From positions 1 to 19,345 of the forward strand of contig VGXK01000006.1 of the NCBI GenBank assembly GCA_016873355.1: 19,345 nt of DNA, written 5' to 3'. Under the pieces are notes generated by a model. The model searched no databases. It worked only from the letters and a program-made list of their open reading frames with translations, and had not been told where the DNA came from. Position 1 is the stretch's first letter, and each line of letters opens with the position of its first letter. Shown in pieces: positions 1 through 8,047 of the stretch. The stretch comes from Phycisphaerae bacterium. GTDB lineage: Bacteria; Planctomycetota; Phycisphaerae; Phycisphaerales; SM1A02. A program made the position numbers and the translations under genes.

Positions 1-1
1 C

Positions 2-406
2 GCCGGGTGCAGCTGCAACGAGCGCATCCACGTGGTGAACGACACGAACGAGATGCTTCACGTGCAGATCCAGCTTCCCAAGCCGGAGCTGCCGTGGGCT
101 TGCGGCTGCAAGTGCGTCTACGAAACGCTTGTGGCGCCGGGCGGCATCTGGGCGAGCGCTCGACCGGGTTCTCCCGATCAGATGGACTATCCGCCCGAGG
201 CCTACAGCGATTGCGGCGTCGTGCGTGCGCGAGCCGGCGCCAGCGGACCCTGGTCCCGATTCACCATGTGCGGTCCGCTCGTGGACCAGTCCAACGGCGA
301 TGCGGTGGTGCTGCACATCGGCGGCACCGGCCACGCCATGACGGGAACGGCCGCCACCGCATCGGGCAAGCCCGTCGACGTTCGCGTCGACGAAGTCGAT
401 CAGTGA
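2..406 (+). CDS. 3' part of a cysteine-rich putative lipoprotein, unknown function
   Basis: The reading frame is open from the window edge to TGA at 404-406, so the true start lies upstream. The first visible residues are AGCSCNERIHVVNDTNE. The AGC followed by S looks like the end of a lipobox, so the cysteine at 8-10 may be the lipidated residue and the mature protein may begin there; this is inference because the signal peptide itself is missing. The remaining 134 residues are hydrophilic, with a CGCKC cluster around 100-117 and two further cysteines (near 212 and 269) that could form disulfides or bind metal. A GTG at 32-34 could serve as a start but has no ribosome site, and reading through from the edge explains the sequence better. 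I do not recognise the family. The gene converges on the DUF418 gene. Confidence 0.6.
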   Translation, partial: AGCSCNERIHVVNDTNEMLHVQIQLPKPELPWACGCKCVYETLVAPGGIWASARPGSPDQMDYPPEAYSDCGVVRARAGASGPWSRFTMCGPLVDQSNGDAVVLHIGGTGHAMTGTAATASGKPVDVRVDEVDQ

Positions 407-418
407 ATCGCGCCGCTT

Positions 419-452
419 GCGCACCGTGAGGAAACGCACGGCGCCGGTGCGC
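419..452. terminator. Inverted repeat between convergent genes, candidate bidirectional terminator
   Basis: GCGCACCG at 419-426 is exactly complementary to CGGTGCGC at 445-452, giving an 8-bp perfect stem with an 18-base loop. It lies in the 63-base gap between the stop of the first gene and the stop of the DUF418 gene, where a transcription stop for both is expected. No T-run follows on either strand, and a smaller competing hairpin (425-428 with 437-440) is possible, so terminator function is inferred from position and symmetry only. Confidence 0.35.
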
Positions 453-469
453 TCGGATCGCGCTGCGCG

Positions 470-1957
470 TTACTGCGGCGGTCGTCGCAGGAACGGCGCG
501 GGCTGAAGATAGGTGACCGTTCGCCAGACCCATTCGAACGGGCCCATGGTGAAGACCCGCAGCCACAGCACGCTGAAGACGAGCTGCACCGCGTAGACGC
601 TCACCACGAAGAGCACGCGCTCGCCGCGCGAGAAGCTGCCGAAGAGCCCGAGCCCCCAGAAGTCGAAGACGAAGGTGGAGACGATCGTCTGCATCAGGTA
701 GTTCGTGAAGGCCATGCGACCGGCGGCGCGAAGAAGCCCGGTGAATGCCGTCGCGATTCCACCGTTCACGAGCAGCGTAATCGCCGAGAGATAGCCGAGA
801 CTGATCATGGGACCGAAGACGTACGCCACCGGTGCGCTCAGGGCGTAGACGGTCCAGCCGTTCGGCCCCATCTGCGCCAGCGCCGTCGCGGCCGTGATCG
901 GCGCCGCCACCAGAAACGCGATACCCACGAGCCACCAATGCACGCGCCGGCGCGCTCGGGAGAAGATGTCGAGCTGAATCAGCGCCGCGCCGATGCAGAA
1001 CATGCCGAGCACGTGCCAGCCGAAGCCGGCGAACGAGAAGCCGAGGAAGAAGGCCCAGGTCAGGGCCCGGAAGAGGAACGCCTCGAGCCAGGGCCCGTCG
1101 CGGAATGCCTGGGTCTCGAGCTCCATGTGCCGCGGATCGCTCGGGCCCACGTAGTCGGGCGCACGCATGAGCCGCATCAGTCGTTCGAAGGGACCATCCG
1201 GCGTCATCGGGGCGTCAGCGCTCTCCGTCGTCGGCGAGTCGCTCGCAGCCGTTGCATCGTTGGCGGGTGCCGCGTCGCTCGCGGGCGCCGCGTCGCTCGG
1301 GGGCGCCGCGTCTTGCACCAATGCCGGCGCCGAGGACGACCCCGTCGCCGCGTCGGTCGTCGAATCGGCCGCCGCGCCGGGCTCCACCTGCGCCGCCGGC
1401 GCGCTCCCGGGCGCGTCGCTCGAACCGCTGCGCCCGCCGGTGACGATCGCGAAGACGCCTACGGCCGTGCCGAGGAACACGACGATCGCAAGCAGCGTGC
1501 CGCCCACGATGAACTGCGTGCGCGGCCTGCGCCCCACGAGCGCGAGCATGATCAGTCCGAACGATCCGTACATGAAGAGGATGTCGCCGTACCAGAGCAG
1601 CAGCGCGTGGCAAGCGCCGATCGCGATGAGGAAGAGAAGGCGTCGAAACATCGGCGCCACGAACGCGCGTCCGGCGTTTCGAGCGCGGCGGTACTGGATG
1701 ACGAGCCCCATGCCGAAGAGCATCGAGAAGAGCGGATAGAAGCGGCCTTCGCAGAAGACCTTGTTGAAGACCCAGACGATGCGGTCGAGCGTCGACTCCT
1801 TCTCGCCCGGCGCGGGCATGACGAACTCACCGAACGGCATCGCGAAGACGCCGATGTTCACCATGAAGATGCCCAGCAGCGCCAGTCCTCGCGTGGCGTC
1901 GAGGGCGCCGATCCGCTCGGACTCCTTCACCGGACGAATGATCGCGTCGTTGCTCAT
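470..1957 (-). CDS. DUF418 family (YeiB-like) membrane protein with Ala/Asp/Ser-rich insert
   Basis: This is a 495-residue multi-pass inner-membrane protein. The N-terminus (residues 16-45, RIGALDATRGLALLGIFMVN) and the segment FYPLFSMLFGMGL are typical of DUF418/YeiB-like proteins. The C-terminal DUF418 region is clear at about residues 290-490, with GRMAFTNYLMQT and the ending GPFEWVWRTVTY. The family is uncharacterised; a transport or acyltransferase-like role is sometimes suggested but unproven. Between the two conserved halves, residues about 175-265 form a low-complexity Ala/Ser/Asp/Pro-rich loop, longer than usual for the family. The ATG at 1957-1955 is preceded by AGGAGC at 1967-1962 with a 4-base gap, which fixes the start. 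The downstream neighbour on the opposite strand converges; the upstream gene on the same strand ends 138 bases away. Confidence 0.88.
   Translation of the reverse strand: MSNDAIIRPVKESERIGALDATRGLALLGIFMVNIGVFAMPFGEFVMPAPGEKESTLDRIVWVFNKVFCEGRFYPLFSMLFGMGLVIQYRRARNAGRAFVAPMFRRLLFLIAIGACHALLLWYGDILFMYGSFGLIMLALVGRRPRTQFIVGGTLLAIVVFLGTAVGVFAIVTGGRSGSSDAPGSAPAAQVEPGAAADSTTDAATGSSSAPALVQDAAPPSDAAPASDAAPANDATAASDSPTTESADAPMTPDGPFERLMRLMRAPDYVGPSDPRHMELETQAFRDGPWLEAFLFRALTWAFFLGFSFAGFGWHVLGMFCIGAALIQLDIFSRARRRVHWWLVGIAFLVAAPITAATALAQMGPNGWTVYALSAPVAYVFGPMISLGYLSAITLLVNGGIATAFTGLLRAAGRMAFTNYLMQTIVSTFVFDFWGLGLFGSFSRGERVLFVVSVYAVQLVFSVLWLRVFTMGPFEWVWRTVTYLQPAPFLRRPPQ
1238..1312 (-). repeat. Degenerate SDAAPA-type repeat inside the DUF418 gene
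   Basis: Residues 216-240 of the DUF418 protein read as successive variants of a 6-7 residue unit: DAAPP, SDAAPA, SDAAPA, NDATAA, SD. At DNA level the units share GTCGCTCG and GCGCCGCG stretches. This is the core of a longer disordered loop between the two membrane halves. It is likely a slippage-prone hydrophilic linker; no function is known. Confidence 0.6.
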
Positions 1958-2095
1958 GCGTGCTCCTGGAAGAAGGTGAGGGTACCGGTCGCGGTCGGCG
2001 CAGGAGCGGCGAGCACTCGTTGATCCCGGCGTCGTCGTCGAAGGCGTCGAGTCCGGCGACCGCTCGCCGGATTCGGCGCCACGGCATGTGCATGG

Positions 2096-4375
2096 TCACG
2101 GACTCGGCGAGCGTGCGCTCGACTCGGCCGTTCGCGTCGGAGGCGGTGCGGCGTCCTTCGCCTCAAGCGCCCCCACGGCGCCGTCGTGCCGAGGGATCGG
2201 CGACGCCCGATTCATGACGCAATCGGTGCCGGGAGCCGCCGTCGCGGGAGTCGGAAATCGGCGATGTGCCATGCCGAGCGTCGGGTCGATTCCGCCGTCG
2301 TCGACGCCGTCGAGACCCGACACCCAGAGATGAAACGGAAGGTCCGCCGCCGAGGCGCCGCCGTCGATGCGCCGATAGCCGAACGATCGACCCGAGTACG
2401 GGTCGATCGGAAGCGACGACATGCACTCCGGCACGAGCAGCTCCAGTCGCTCCGGATACGCGCCGTGTCGCAGCCGCCAGCGCTCGAGCGCGAGCCAGAG
2501 GTCGATCGTGCGATGCATCGCCCGCTCCGCATCCTGATGGTCGAAGACGGGTCCGCGCCCGAAGATCCCCCACCGCCGGATCAGGCCGGCGTCTTCGGAC
2601 GGAACCGGCGCCGCGGCGACCGAACCGTCGCGGCGCTGAAACGCTTCGAGCGTGCTCATGCGCCGGGCGCATTCGAGCCACGCGTCGATCGCATTCCGAT
2701 TGCCCTGCCAGGTGCCCACCGTCTCGAGCAGCGCGTTCGGGAACGAACCGATCTGCGATCGAACGGCCTCCACCGCAAACCTCGGCGCGAGGGCCAGGAG
2801 CCGCACGTTCGAGGGCGTGCCGAAGAAGGTCCCGAGGTACTCCCGCATCATGATCGCCTCGAGTTCGACGCCGAGCTCGTTCGAGAATGCCGGCGCGTGC
2901 GCCTTGAGAGCTGCATCGATCGCATCGAGTTCCGCCTCGCCGGGAGACGACGCAAGCCAGCTCGCGAGCCGGCCGTGCGCCAGCGCGCGGATCGCGCCCG
3001 CCACGAGGTGCTCGATCAGGTGGGGCTGCGTTTCGAGATGAGTCGCGATTGCCAGCAGCGCGGCGAGCGAGCGGCCCGCTTCGACGGCGTCGCCTCGCTG
3101 CACCGCCAGCGCCATTCGGGCGCCGAGCATGCGGGCGATCTCGCGGGAGTTCCCAAGGTACGCCAAGCCAAGGTTCCAGAGCTGCGACGGCGGCACCTTC
3201 GGATCCCGCGCCTGAAGCGGCGTTGCCGCGATTTCGTCGACCAGCTCGATGACGCCGGCTCGCTCGTACGCCTCGAGCATGCGGCGCGCGAGCGCCTCGA
3301 GCTCGGCATCGGTCGGCGTTCCGGATGGACTCGATCCGGTCGTCGACGATGAATCGCGAGGCGGCTCATCCGGCAGGATGAGCGACATGTCGATGTCGCG
3401 CCGGCCCGTGGTGCCGCCGGGAGAGCCCGACAACGGATCCACCTCCGCCTGGATCTCCCCGAGTCTCGCCGCGAGGCGCTCGATCTGCGCGATCGCGCGC
3501 GGGGCGGCGACGACCTCGACTCCGGGTCGCAGCCGCTCGATGGCCCGCGTCACATCCTGCTGCGTCGGACGGTTCGCGTTCGCGAGCTCCGCCTGTCGCT
3601 GCACGCGCCATTCGATGACGGCGATCGGCGTGCCGAGCAGCACCACGATCGCCCCGGCCACGATCAGACCGTTGCGCAGCCAGCGCCGGCGCCGCTCCCT
3701 CGTCCAGAACGCGGCTCGCTCGAAGACAATCGTGCGCTGGAGCGGCCGACCCTGCTCGTCGAGCTGCAATTCGCTCAGGGCAAGATCGACGCGGCAGAGG
3801 AAGCCGCACTCGGGACACGGCAGTTCGAGCGTCTCGGGAATCGCAAGGCCCACCAGCGAGTAGCGGCATTTCGGACACGAGCCGGTGCCACGCAGCACCG
3901 CACGAAGACGCCGGCGCAACAGCACGTCGCGCACCAGCAGCGTGCCGAGCAGCGGCACGAACAGCGCGGTCGCGAACAGCGACGCGATGGCCCACACCGG
4001 CGAATCATCGATGCGCGCCGGACTCGCGAATCCCATCGATCCGTGGATGAAGAGGAACCAGCCGAGCGCGGTGCCGACCCCCATCGTCAGCGCCACGAGG
4101 GTCGCGCCGACGATCAGCCGATGCAGATGCCGCCAGCCGCTGCGCCGGCACGCCACGCGCAGGAAGCGACGGCATTGCTCGTCGCTGAACCCGTCGAGCT
4201 CCGGGAAGGCACGCCAGATTCGGCGGCCCGGCACGCGCCAGCGGCCCACGGCGCGAACCGTCCCGCTCGACGCCGCGCGAGGATTCTCGCGCGGCGAACC
4301 TCCCGGTTCGCCGCGCGGCTGCCCGAGGGGACGCGGATCCTCCTCCGCAGCGCCTCGGCCGCCGCCTTCATCCAT
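2096..4375 (-). CDS. Zinc-ribbon membrane protein of unknown function (planctomycete-type)
   Basis: About 759 residues, starting at ATG 4375-4373. The open frame extends further upstream, but that part lies inside the VOC gene in another frame and is arginine-rich nonsense. The chosen ATG overlaps the VOC stop as ATGGATGA, which indicates translational coupling. Residues about 86-111 and 126-148 are membrane segments, followed by a zinc ribbon, CPKCRYSLVGL (from residue 167) and CPECGF (from 187), and a third membrane helix near 235-256. The remaining C-terminal 500 residues are soluble and helical, rich in alanine and arginine, with a short motif (MRLDxxDPxSGR-like: LPIDPYSGRSFGYR) close to the end that resembles tails of planctomycete proteins of unknown function. 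It has no recognisable catalytic motif. I infer a membrane protein with a large extracytoplasmic or cytoplasmic domain; the function is unknown. The last 40 residues are Pro/Ser/Arg-rich and probably disordered. Confidence 0.75.
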   Translation of the reverse strand: MDEGGGRGAAEEDPRPLGQPRGEPGGSPRENPRAASSGTVRAVGRWRVPGRRIWRAFPELDGFSDEQCRRFLRVACRRSGWRHLHRLIVGATLVALTMGVGTALGWFLFIHGSMGFASPARIDDSPVWAIASLFATALFVPLLGTLLVRDVLLRRRLRAVLRGTGSCPKCRYSLVGLAIPETLELPCPECGFLCRVDLALSELQLDEQGRPLQRTIVFERAAFWTRERRRRWLRNGLIVAGAIVVLLGTPIAVIEWRVQRQAELANANRPTQQDVTRAIERLRPGVEVVAAPRAIAQIERLAARLGEIQAEVDPLSGSPGGTTGRRDIDMSLILPDEPPRDSSSTTGSSPSGTPTDAELEALARRMLEAYERAGVIELVDEIAATPLQARDPKVPPSQLWNLGLAYLGNSREIARMLGARMALAVQRGDAVEAGRSLAALLAIATHLETQPHLIEHLVAGAIRALAHGRLASWLASSPGEAELDAIDAALKAHAPAFSNELGVELEAIMMREYLGTFFGTPSNVRLLALAPRFAVEAVRSQIGSFPNALLETVGTWQGNRNAIDAWLECARRMSTLEAFQRRDGSVAAAPVPSEDAGLIRRWGIFGRGPVFDHQDAERAMHRTIDLWLALERWRLRHGAYPERLELLVPECMSSLPIDPYSGRSFGYRRIDGGASAADLPFHLWVSGLDGVDDGGIDPTLGMAHRRFPTPATAAPGTDCVMNRASPIPRHDGAVGALEAKDAAPPPTRTAESSARSPSP
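3806..3877 (-). other. CPKC...CPEC zinc-ribbon coding segment
   Basis: This segment encodes two CPxC knuckles 16 residues apart, the usual spacing for a four-cysteine zinc ribbon. It sits between the second and third membrane helices of the preceding protein, so it should lie on one face of the membrane near the surface. Metal binding is inferred from the motif. Confidence 0.7.
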
Positions 4376-5204
4376 GCTGCGACTTGAAGAGCGCGAAGGT
4401 GGCGCCGCCCGGATCCGTGACGATCGCGAAACGACCGACGTTCGGAATGTCCATCGGCGGCGCGCAGAGCGTGCCGCCCTCCTTCGTCGCCTTCGCGGCG
4501 GTCGCGTCCACATCGTCGACGGCGATGTAGGTCAGCCAGTTCGGCGGAACATTGCCCCACTCCGCCTTGATCTTCATCATGCCGCCGATGCAGCCCTGCT
4601 TCTTCTCGGGGTCGCCGTCCTTGAGCCAGAAGAGCGTGTACTCGAAGTCGGGGAAGCTCATCACCGAGGTCTTCCAACCGAAGAGCGAACCGTAGAAGCG
4701 CCTCACCGCGGCGGGATCGCTCGTCAGCAGCTCCTCCCAGCAGAAGGAGCCGGTCGCGTCCTGAGGCACGCGCTTGCCGCAATCGCCGACGCCCTTGATC
4801 ACGCTGAAGACGGCGCCCGTGGGATCCGCGATCACCGCAAGGCGCCCCACGTTCGGCACGTCGAATCCGGACTTGATCACGCGTCCGCCGAGCGAGGTCG
4901 CCTTCGCGCAGCAGGCGTCGACATCCGGAACGTTGATGTAGATCATCCAGTTCGCGGGCACTTCCTTCGGCACGCCCGCGGGCATGGCCGCCATGCCGCC
5001 GATGTGCGCTCCGTCCCTGCGAACCCACTCCGTGTACTTCATGCCGCCAGGCACGGACGGACACGCGTGCGCCTTCCATCCGACCACCGCGGGATAGAAG
5101 CGGGCGGCGCCCGCCTCGTCGCGCGTGTGCAGTTCGTTCCAGCAGACGCCATGCTCGATGCGCTCGCCCTTGGGCGACGCCACGGTGGTTGCCTGAGTCG
5201 ACAT
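4368..5204 (-). CDS. VOC family (glyoxalase/bleomycin resistance-like) protein, two domains
   Basis: The protein has 278 residues and contains two consecutive VOC folds, about residues 15-133 and 150-275. Each has the pattern W-x-E-L-x-T/S-D...FY...GW at the start, a central hydrophobic NWxxYIxVxDVDA strand, and a closing DPxGAxFxxxK strand. The domains are clear duplicates of one another. Two-domain VOC proteins of this type are common soluble proteins annotated as glyoxalase-like or 27-kDa antigen-like; their substrates are mostly unknown, and I cannot assign metal ligands or a reaction. The ATG at 5204-5202 has a strong AGGAGG site at 5217-5212, so the longer upstream frame was rejected. 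The stop overlaps the start of the zinc-ribbon gene by 8 bases. Transcription probably continues into that gene. Confidence 0.9.
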   Translation of the reverse strand: MSTQATTVASPKGERIEHGVCWNELHTRDEAGAARFYPAVVGWKAHACPSVPGGMKYTEWVRRDGAHIGGMAAMPAGVPKEVPANWMIYINVPDVDACCAKATSLGGRVIKSGFDVPNVGRLAVIADPTGAVFSVIKGVGDCGKRVPQDATGSFCWEELLTSDPAAVRRFYGSLFGWKTSVMSFPDFEYTLFWLKDGDPEKKQGCIGGMMKIKAEWGNVPPNWLTYIAVDDVDATAAKATKEGGTLCAPPMDIPNVGRFAIVTDPGGATFALFKSQHG

Positions 5205-5211
5205 GAAGTTT

Positions 5212-5217
5212 CCTCCT
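5212..5217 (-). promoter_or_regulatory. Ribosome binding site AGGAGG of the VOC gene
   Basis: A perfect AGGAGG lies 7 bases before the ATG at 5204. It decides in favour of this start over an in-frame ATG 19 codons upstream. Confidence 0.8.
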
Positions 5218-5294
5218 GTGAAGGCGGCGAGTCTACCGGTCCTCATCCGCGACTCGCGCACGAAAGTTCCCGCGAGCTTCGCGAAAACGCGCGG

Positions 5295-6494
5295 CTACTT
5301 CGTCCCCGGCACGAAGACGATCACGATCGACAGCGCGATCAGGATGATGATGATCCACTCGAGGATCTCCATGCGCCGAGTGGCGCGGGCGTCGGAGGCC
5401 TTCTCGTAGAGCTGCTGCAGCGTCTCGAGCTTGCGGAGGATCGCGGCGTCCCATTCCGCCAGATGGAATCGCTTGGCCGCCAGACGGTAGACGCGCGCCA
5501 GGAACTGATCGCCGATGAGCTTGATGGCGTTGTTCACGCCTTCGAAGAGCAGCGCGCTGTCCATCTGCAGCGCCGCGAGTCTCCGATGCTCGCGATCGAG
5601 TCCGCGCCGCCACGGCAGAAGCGAACTCGAGACGAGGGCCGGAACGCCGTCGCCCTCGCCGGCGGATCCGAGCGCGCGGTAGGCGGCGTCGAGAATGCCG
5701 TCGAGTCGATCGTCGAGGAATCGCAGCTCCACGAGCTCGACATTCGCGAACTCGAGCACGGCGAGCAGGTCGGCGGCGCTGCGCGGGTCCGGCTCGAAGA
5801 GGATCGCGGCGTTCCAGTCGATGATCGCCAGGTCGCGCCGGCCGTAGGAGATGGTGCACGCCAGCGCGTCCTCGATCTCCGCGGTCGAAAGCGGTTCGTC
5901 CGCCGCGCGGAGAATCTGCGCCGTCTCCTGCGCCAGCGACGCGAGCGGCGGCATCTCGTCCTTCGCGGTGCCGTGCCGCCACGAGCGCAGGTGCAGCACC
6001 AGGTAGTCCTCGATGGGATCGGCCACCCTGATGCGGCGCGCCGCATCCCCCGTTTCGCCGAGCACTCGATCGATCTGCGCGCGGGCGTCGCGAAGCATGG
6101 GCGACGTGTCGGCGAGATCGTTCGTCAGGCGCCGAAGATCCTCGAGCGACGCGTCCGCGATCCGGACGCGGTACGCCACCGAGATCGCGCCGAACTCGTA
6201 GATCGTGAGCTCGACTTCGGGTTCCGTGGTGCGCTGCGACGAGCCGATCGCGAGCGGCTTCGCCGGTCGGACGAGCCGCAGCGGCTTCGGACGGAACTGG
6301 ATTCCGGGCGGCGTTCGCTTGGAATCGGAGATCGATTCGCGCGACGCGGACGCGCCCGCGGAATCGCTCGACGCCCGGGCGACGCGATGCGCCTCCGCCA
6401 GCCGGGACTCCGCGCGCTCGAGATCGATCGCAGACGCCGCGTCGAACGCCAGATGGACCCAACACTCGCCCGACTCGACGTGCAGCGGGTCCAT
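5295..6494 (-). CDS. RMD1/DUF155-like (YagE family) protein with C-terminal membrane anchor
   Basis: The protein has 399 residues from ATG 6494-6492. The N-terminal half includes IYEFGAISVAYRV, like the FGAVVFW-type strand of the RMD1/DUF155 family. The C-terminal part follows that family's layout: a helix with FHLAEWDAAILRKLETLQQLYEKA, then RRMEILEWIIIILIALSIVIVFV, a charged residue pair leading into one membrane helix with the typical LEWIII core, and only a few residues beyond it. Mitochondrial and yeast members (Rmd1, Rmnd1) are linked to translation at the inner membrane; bacterial members have no known role. Similarity is by eye and distant, so the family call is moderate. No ribosome site precedes the ATG; a TACACT box at 6510-6505 may place transcription start almost at the ATG. 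It faces away from the DUF3300 gene. Confidence 0.72.
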   Translation of the reverse strand: MDPLHVESGECWVHLAFDAASAIDLERAESRLAEAHRVARASSDSAGASASRESISDSKRTPPGIQFRPKPLRLVRPAKPLAIGSSQRTTEPEVELTIYEFGAISVAYRVRIADASLEDLRRLTNDLADTSPMLRDARAQIDRVLGETGDAARRIRVADPIEDYLVLHLRSWRHGTAKDEMPPLASLAQETAQILRAADEPLSTAEIEDALACTISYGRRDLAIIDWNAAILFEPDPRSAADLLAVLEFANVELVELRFLDDRLDGILDAAYRALGSAGEGDGVPALVSSSLLPWRRGLDREHRRLAALQMDSALLFEGVNNAIKLIGDQFLARVYRLAAKRFHLAEWDAAILRKLETLQQLYEKASDARATRRMEILEWIIIILIALSIVIVFVPGTK

Positions 6495-6580
6495 CGCGCG
6501 GTCGAGTGTAACGACGCAACTCCCGGTACCATGCGGCTCCGCGCGGCTTGATGCGCCGCCGCCGGAAGGAGCAGGCCATC
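6495..6580. promoter_or_regulatory. Divergent promoter region between RMD1-like and DUF3300 genes
   Basis: This 86-base gap must hold the promoters of two divergent transcription units. On the minus strand TACACT (6510-6505) matches 4 of 6 bases of a sigma-70 -10 box, and on the plus strand TACCAT (6527-6532) also matches 4 of 6. No convincing -35 boxes are visible. The minus-strand box is so near its ATG that a leaderless message is possible. Box assignments are weak. Confidence 0.35.
6567..6571 (+). promoter_or_regulatory. Ribosome binding site AGGAG selecting a GTG start
   Basis: AGGAG within GGAAGGAGCAGG lies 9 bases before GTG 6581. The next in-frame ATG at 6593 would be 21 bases away, which is too far, so the GTG is preferred. 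Confidence 0.6.
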
Positions 6581-8047
6581 GTGCATCGTTCCATGAATCG
6601 CAGAGTCGTCCGCATTCGTTCCGCGGCGTCCGTCGTCGCGGGAGCACTGACCGCGTCGATCGCGTTCGCGGCGACGGCGCAGTCCACGGCGCCGCCCCCC
6701 ACCGCGCCGACCCCTTCCGGCGGAGCGACGACGCCCGCCACCTCGGCGGGCGCCTCGAATGCGCCGCTCGACACCGGCCAACTCGAAGCGCTGGTCGCGC
6801 CGGTGGCGCTCTATCCCGACTCGCTGCTCTCGCAGATCCTGATGGCGTCGACCTATCCGCTCCAGGTGGTGGAGGCCGATCGCTGGGTGAAGGCGAATCC
6901 GTCGCTCACCGGCGACGCCGCGGAGAAGGCGCTCGAAGCGGAGCCGTGGGATCCGAGCGTCAAGTCGCTCGTGAACTTCCCGCAGGTGCTCGCCATGATG
7001 AGTTCCAAGCTCGACTGGACGCAGAACCTGGGCGACGCGTTCATCGCGCAGCAGAAGGACGTGCTCGCGGCGGTTCAGTCGCTTCGCGCGAAGGCGAAGG
7101 CCGAAGGCTCGCTCAAGTCGAACGAGCAGCAGACGGTGACGACGCAGTCCTCAAGCGGAGGCGGCGGAAGCGAGACGATCGTCATCCAGCCGACGAATCC
7201 CGACGTCATCTACGTGCCGACCTACAACCCGAACGTCGTCTACGGCGCGTGGGCGTATCCGTCCTATCCGCCGTACTACTACTACCCGCCGAACTACGCC
7301 GCCACCGCGGCGATCTCCTTCGGCGTGGGCGTGGCGTGCGGATTCGCGTGGGGTTACGCGTGGGGCAACTGCAACTGGAATCACGGCGACGTGAACATCA
7401 ACGTGAACCAGAACCGGCAGTTCAACAACAACATCAACCGCCAGAACTACGTCAACAACTACCAGAACAACATCAGCAACCGGCAGAACAACATCAATTC
7501 GGGCAACCGTCAGAACAACTTCCAGAACGGCCAGGGAACGTGGCAGCACGATCCCGGCAATCGAGGCGGCGTGCCCTACGGCAACGGGGCCGCGGCGAAT
7601 CGCGCCGGCGGAGTGACGCAACAGCAGGCGCAGCAGGCACGCGATCAGTTCCGCGGTCGCGCGGACGCGGGTCGCCAGGCCCTTGATCAGGGCGCGGCCT
7701 CCGACTTCCGCGGTCCGAACGCGCGAAGCGGCGCGTTCGAAGGCAATCGCGGCGGCGCGGCCGGTGATCGCGGCGGCGCCGGCGGCGCAAATCGCCCGAA
7801 TCCCGGCGGGAGCTACGGCGGCGGCGCATTCGGCGACATGAATCGGGGCGGCAACGCGTCGCGCGACGCCAGCGATCGCGGCTCGTACAGCCGCGGTGGC
7901 GGCAACTTCAGCCAGGGCAGCGGCCGCAGCGGAGGAAGCATGTCCGGCGGTGGCTATCGAGGCGGTGGCGGCGGCTACAGCGGTGGTCGCGGAGGCGGCG
8001 GCTCTCGCGGTGGCGGTGGAGGTCGTGGAGGAGGAGGTCGACGATGA
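6581..8047 (+). CDS. DUF3300 domain protein, secreted, with Asn-rich and Gly-rich tail
   Basis: The protein has 488 residues from GTG 6581. Residues about 17-35 form a signal peptide ending near AFAATAQ. After a Pro/Thr linker, the DUF3300 domain covers about residues 64-240 and carries the family hallmarks LVAPVALYPDSLLSQILMASTYP and NPDVIYVPTYNPNVVYG. It is followed by a Tyr/Pro stretch (YPPYYYYPP), a hydrophobic GVGVACGFAWGYAWGNCNW segment, an Asn/Gln-rich block at about 270-325 and a Gly/Arg-rich tail to the end. DUF3300 has no known function; members are exported and usually sit next to DUF2950 proteins, as here. The tail composition suggests a disordered, possibly adhesive or cell-surface region. 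The stop overlaps the next start as ATGA. Confidence 0.9.
   Translation: MHRSMNRRVVRIRSAASVVAGALTASIAFAATAQSTAPPPTAPTPSGGATTPATSAGASNAPLDTGQLEALVAPVALYPDSLLSQILMASTYPLQVVEADRWVKANPSLTGDAAEKALEAEPWDPSVKSLVNFPQVLAMMSSKLDWTQNLGDAFIAQQKDVLAAVQSLRAKAKAEGSLKSNEQQTVTTQSSSGGGGSETIVIQPTNPDVIYVPTYNPNVVYGAWAYPSYPPYYYYPPNYAATAAISFGVGVACGFAWGYAWGNCNWNHGDVNINVNQNRQFNNNINRQNYVNNYQNNISNRQNNINSGNRQNNFQNGQGTWQHDPGNRGGVPYGNGAAANRAGGVTQQQAQQARDQFRGRADAGRQALDQGAASDFRGPNARSGAFEGNRGGAAGDRGGAGGANRPNPGGSYGGGAFGDMNRGGNASRDASDRGSYSRGGGNFSQGSGRSGGSMSGGGYRGGGGGYSGGRGGGGSRGGGGGRGGGGRR
7388..7545 (+). repeat. Asn/Gln-rich low-complexity coding block
   Basis: Short units built on N-I-N, R-Q-N-N and Y-Q-N-N recur here, for example NRQNNINS and NRQNNFQN. 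The DNA shows repeated AACAACATCA and CGGCAGAACAAC words. This is within the DUF3300 protein and has prion-like composition; aggregation is a possibility only. Confidence 0.65.

Noticed and set aside
1238..1312. Possible CRISPR-like or tandem DNA repeat
   Set aside because: Units are short, degenerate and in frame, with no spacers; they encode a low-complexity protein linker.
938..2023. 361-codon frame on the plus strand
   Set aside because: It is antisense to the DUF418 gene, with charged low-complexity composition and no ribosome site or family motif.
4376..4513. 46-codon extension of the zinc-ribbon gene
   Set aside because: It overlaps VOC coding sequence in another frame and is Arg/Ser-rich; ATG 4375 overlapping the VOC stop is better.
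3885..6551. 888-codon open frame on the plus strand
   Set aside because: It runs antisense to the zinc-ribbon, VOC and RMD1-like genes, is Arg/His-rich with no family motif, and reflects GC-biased third positions of the genes opposite.
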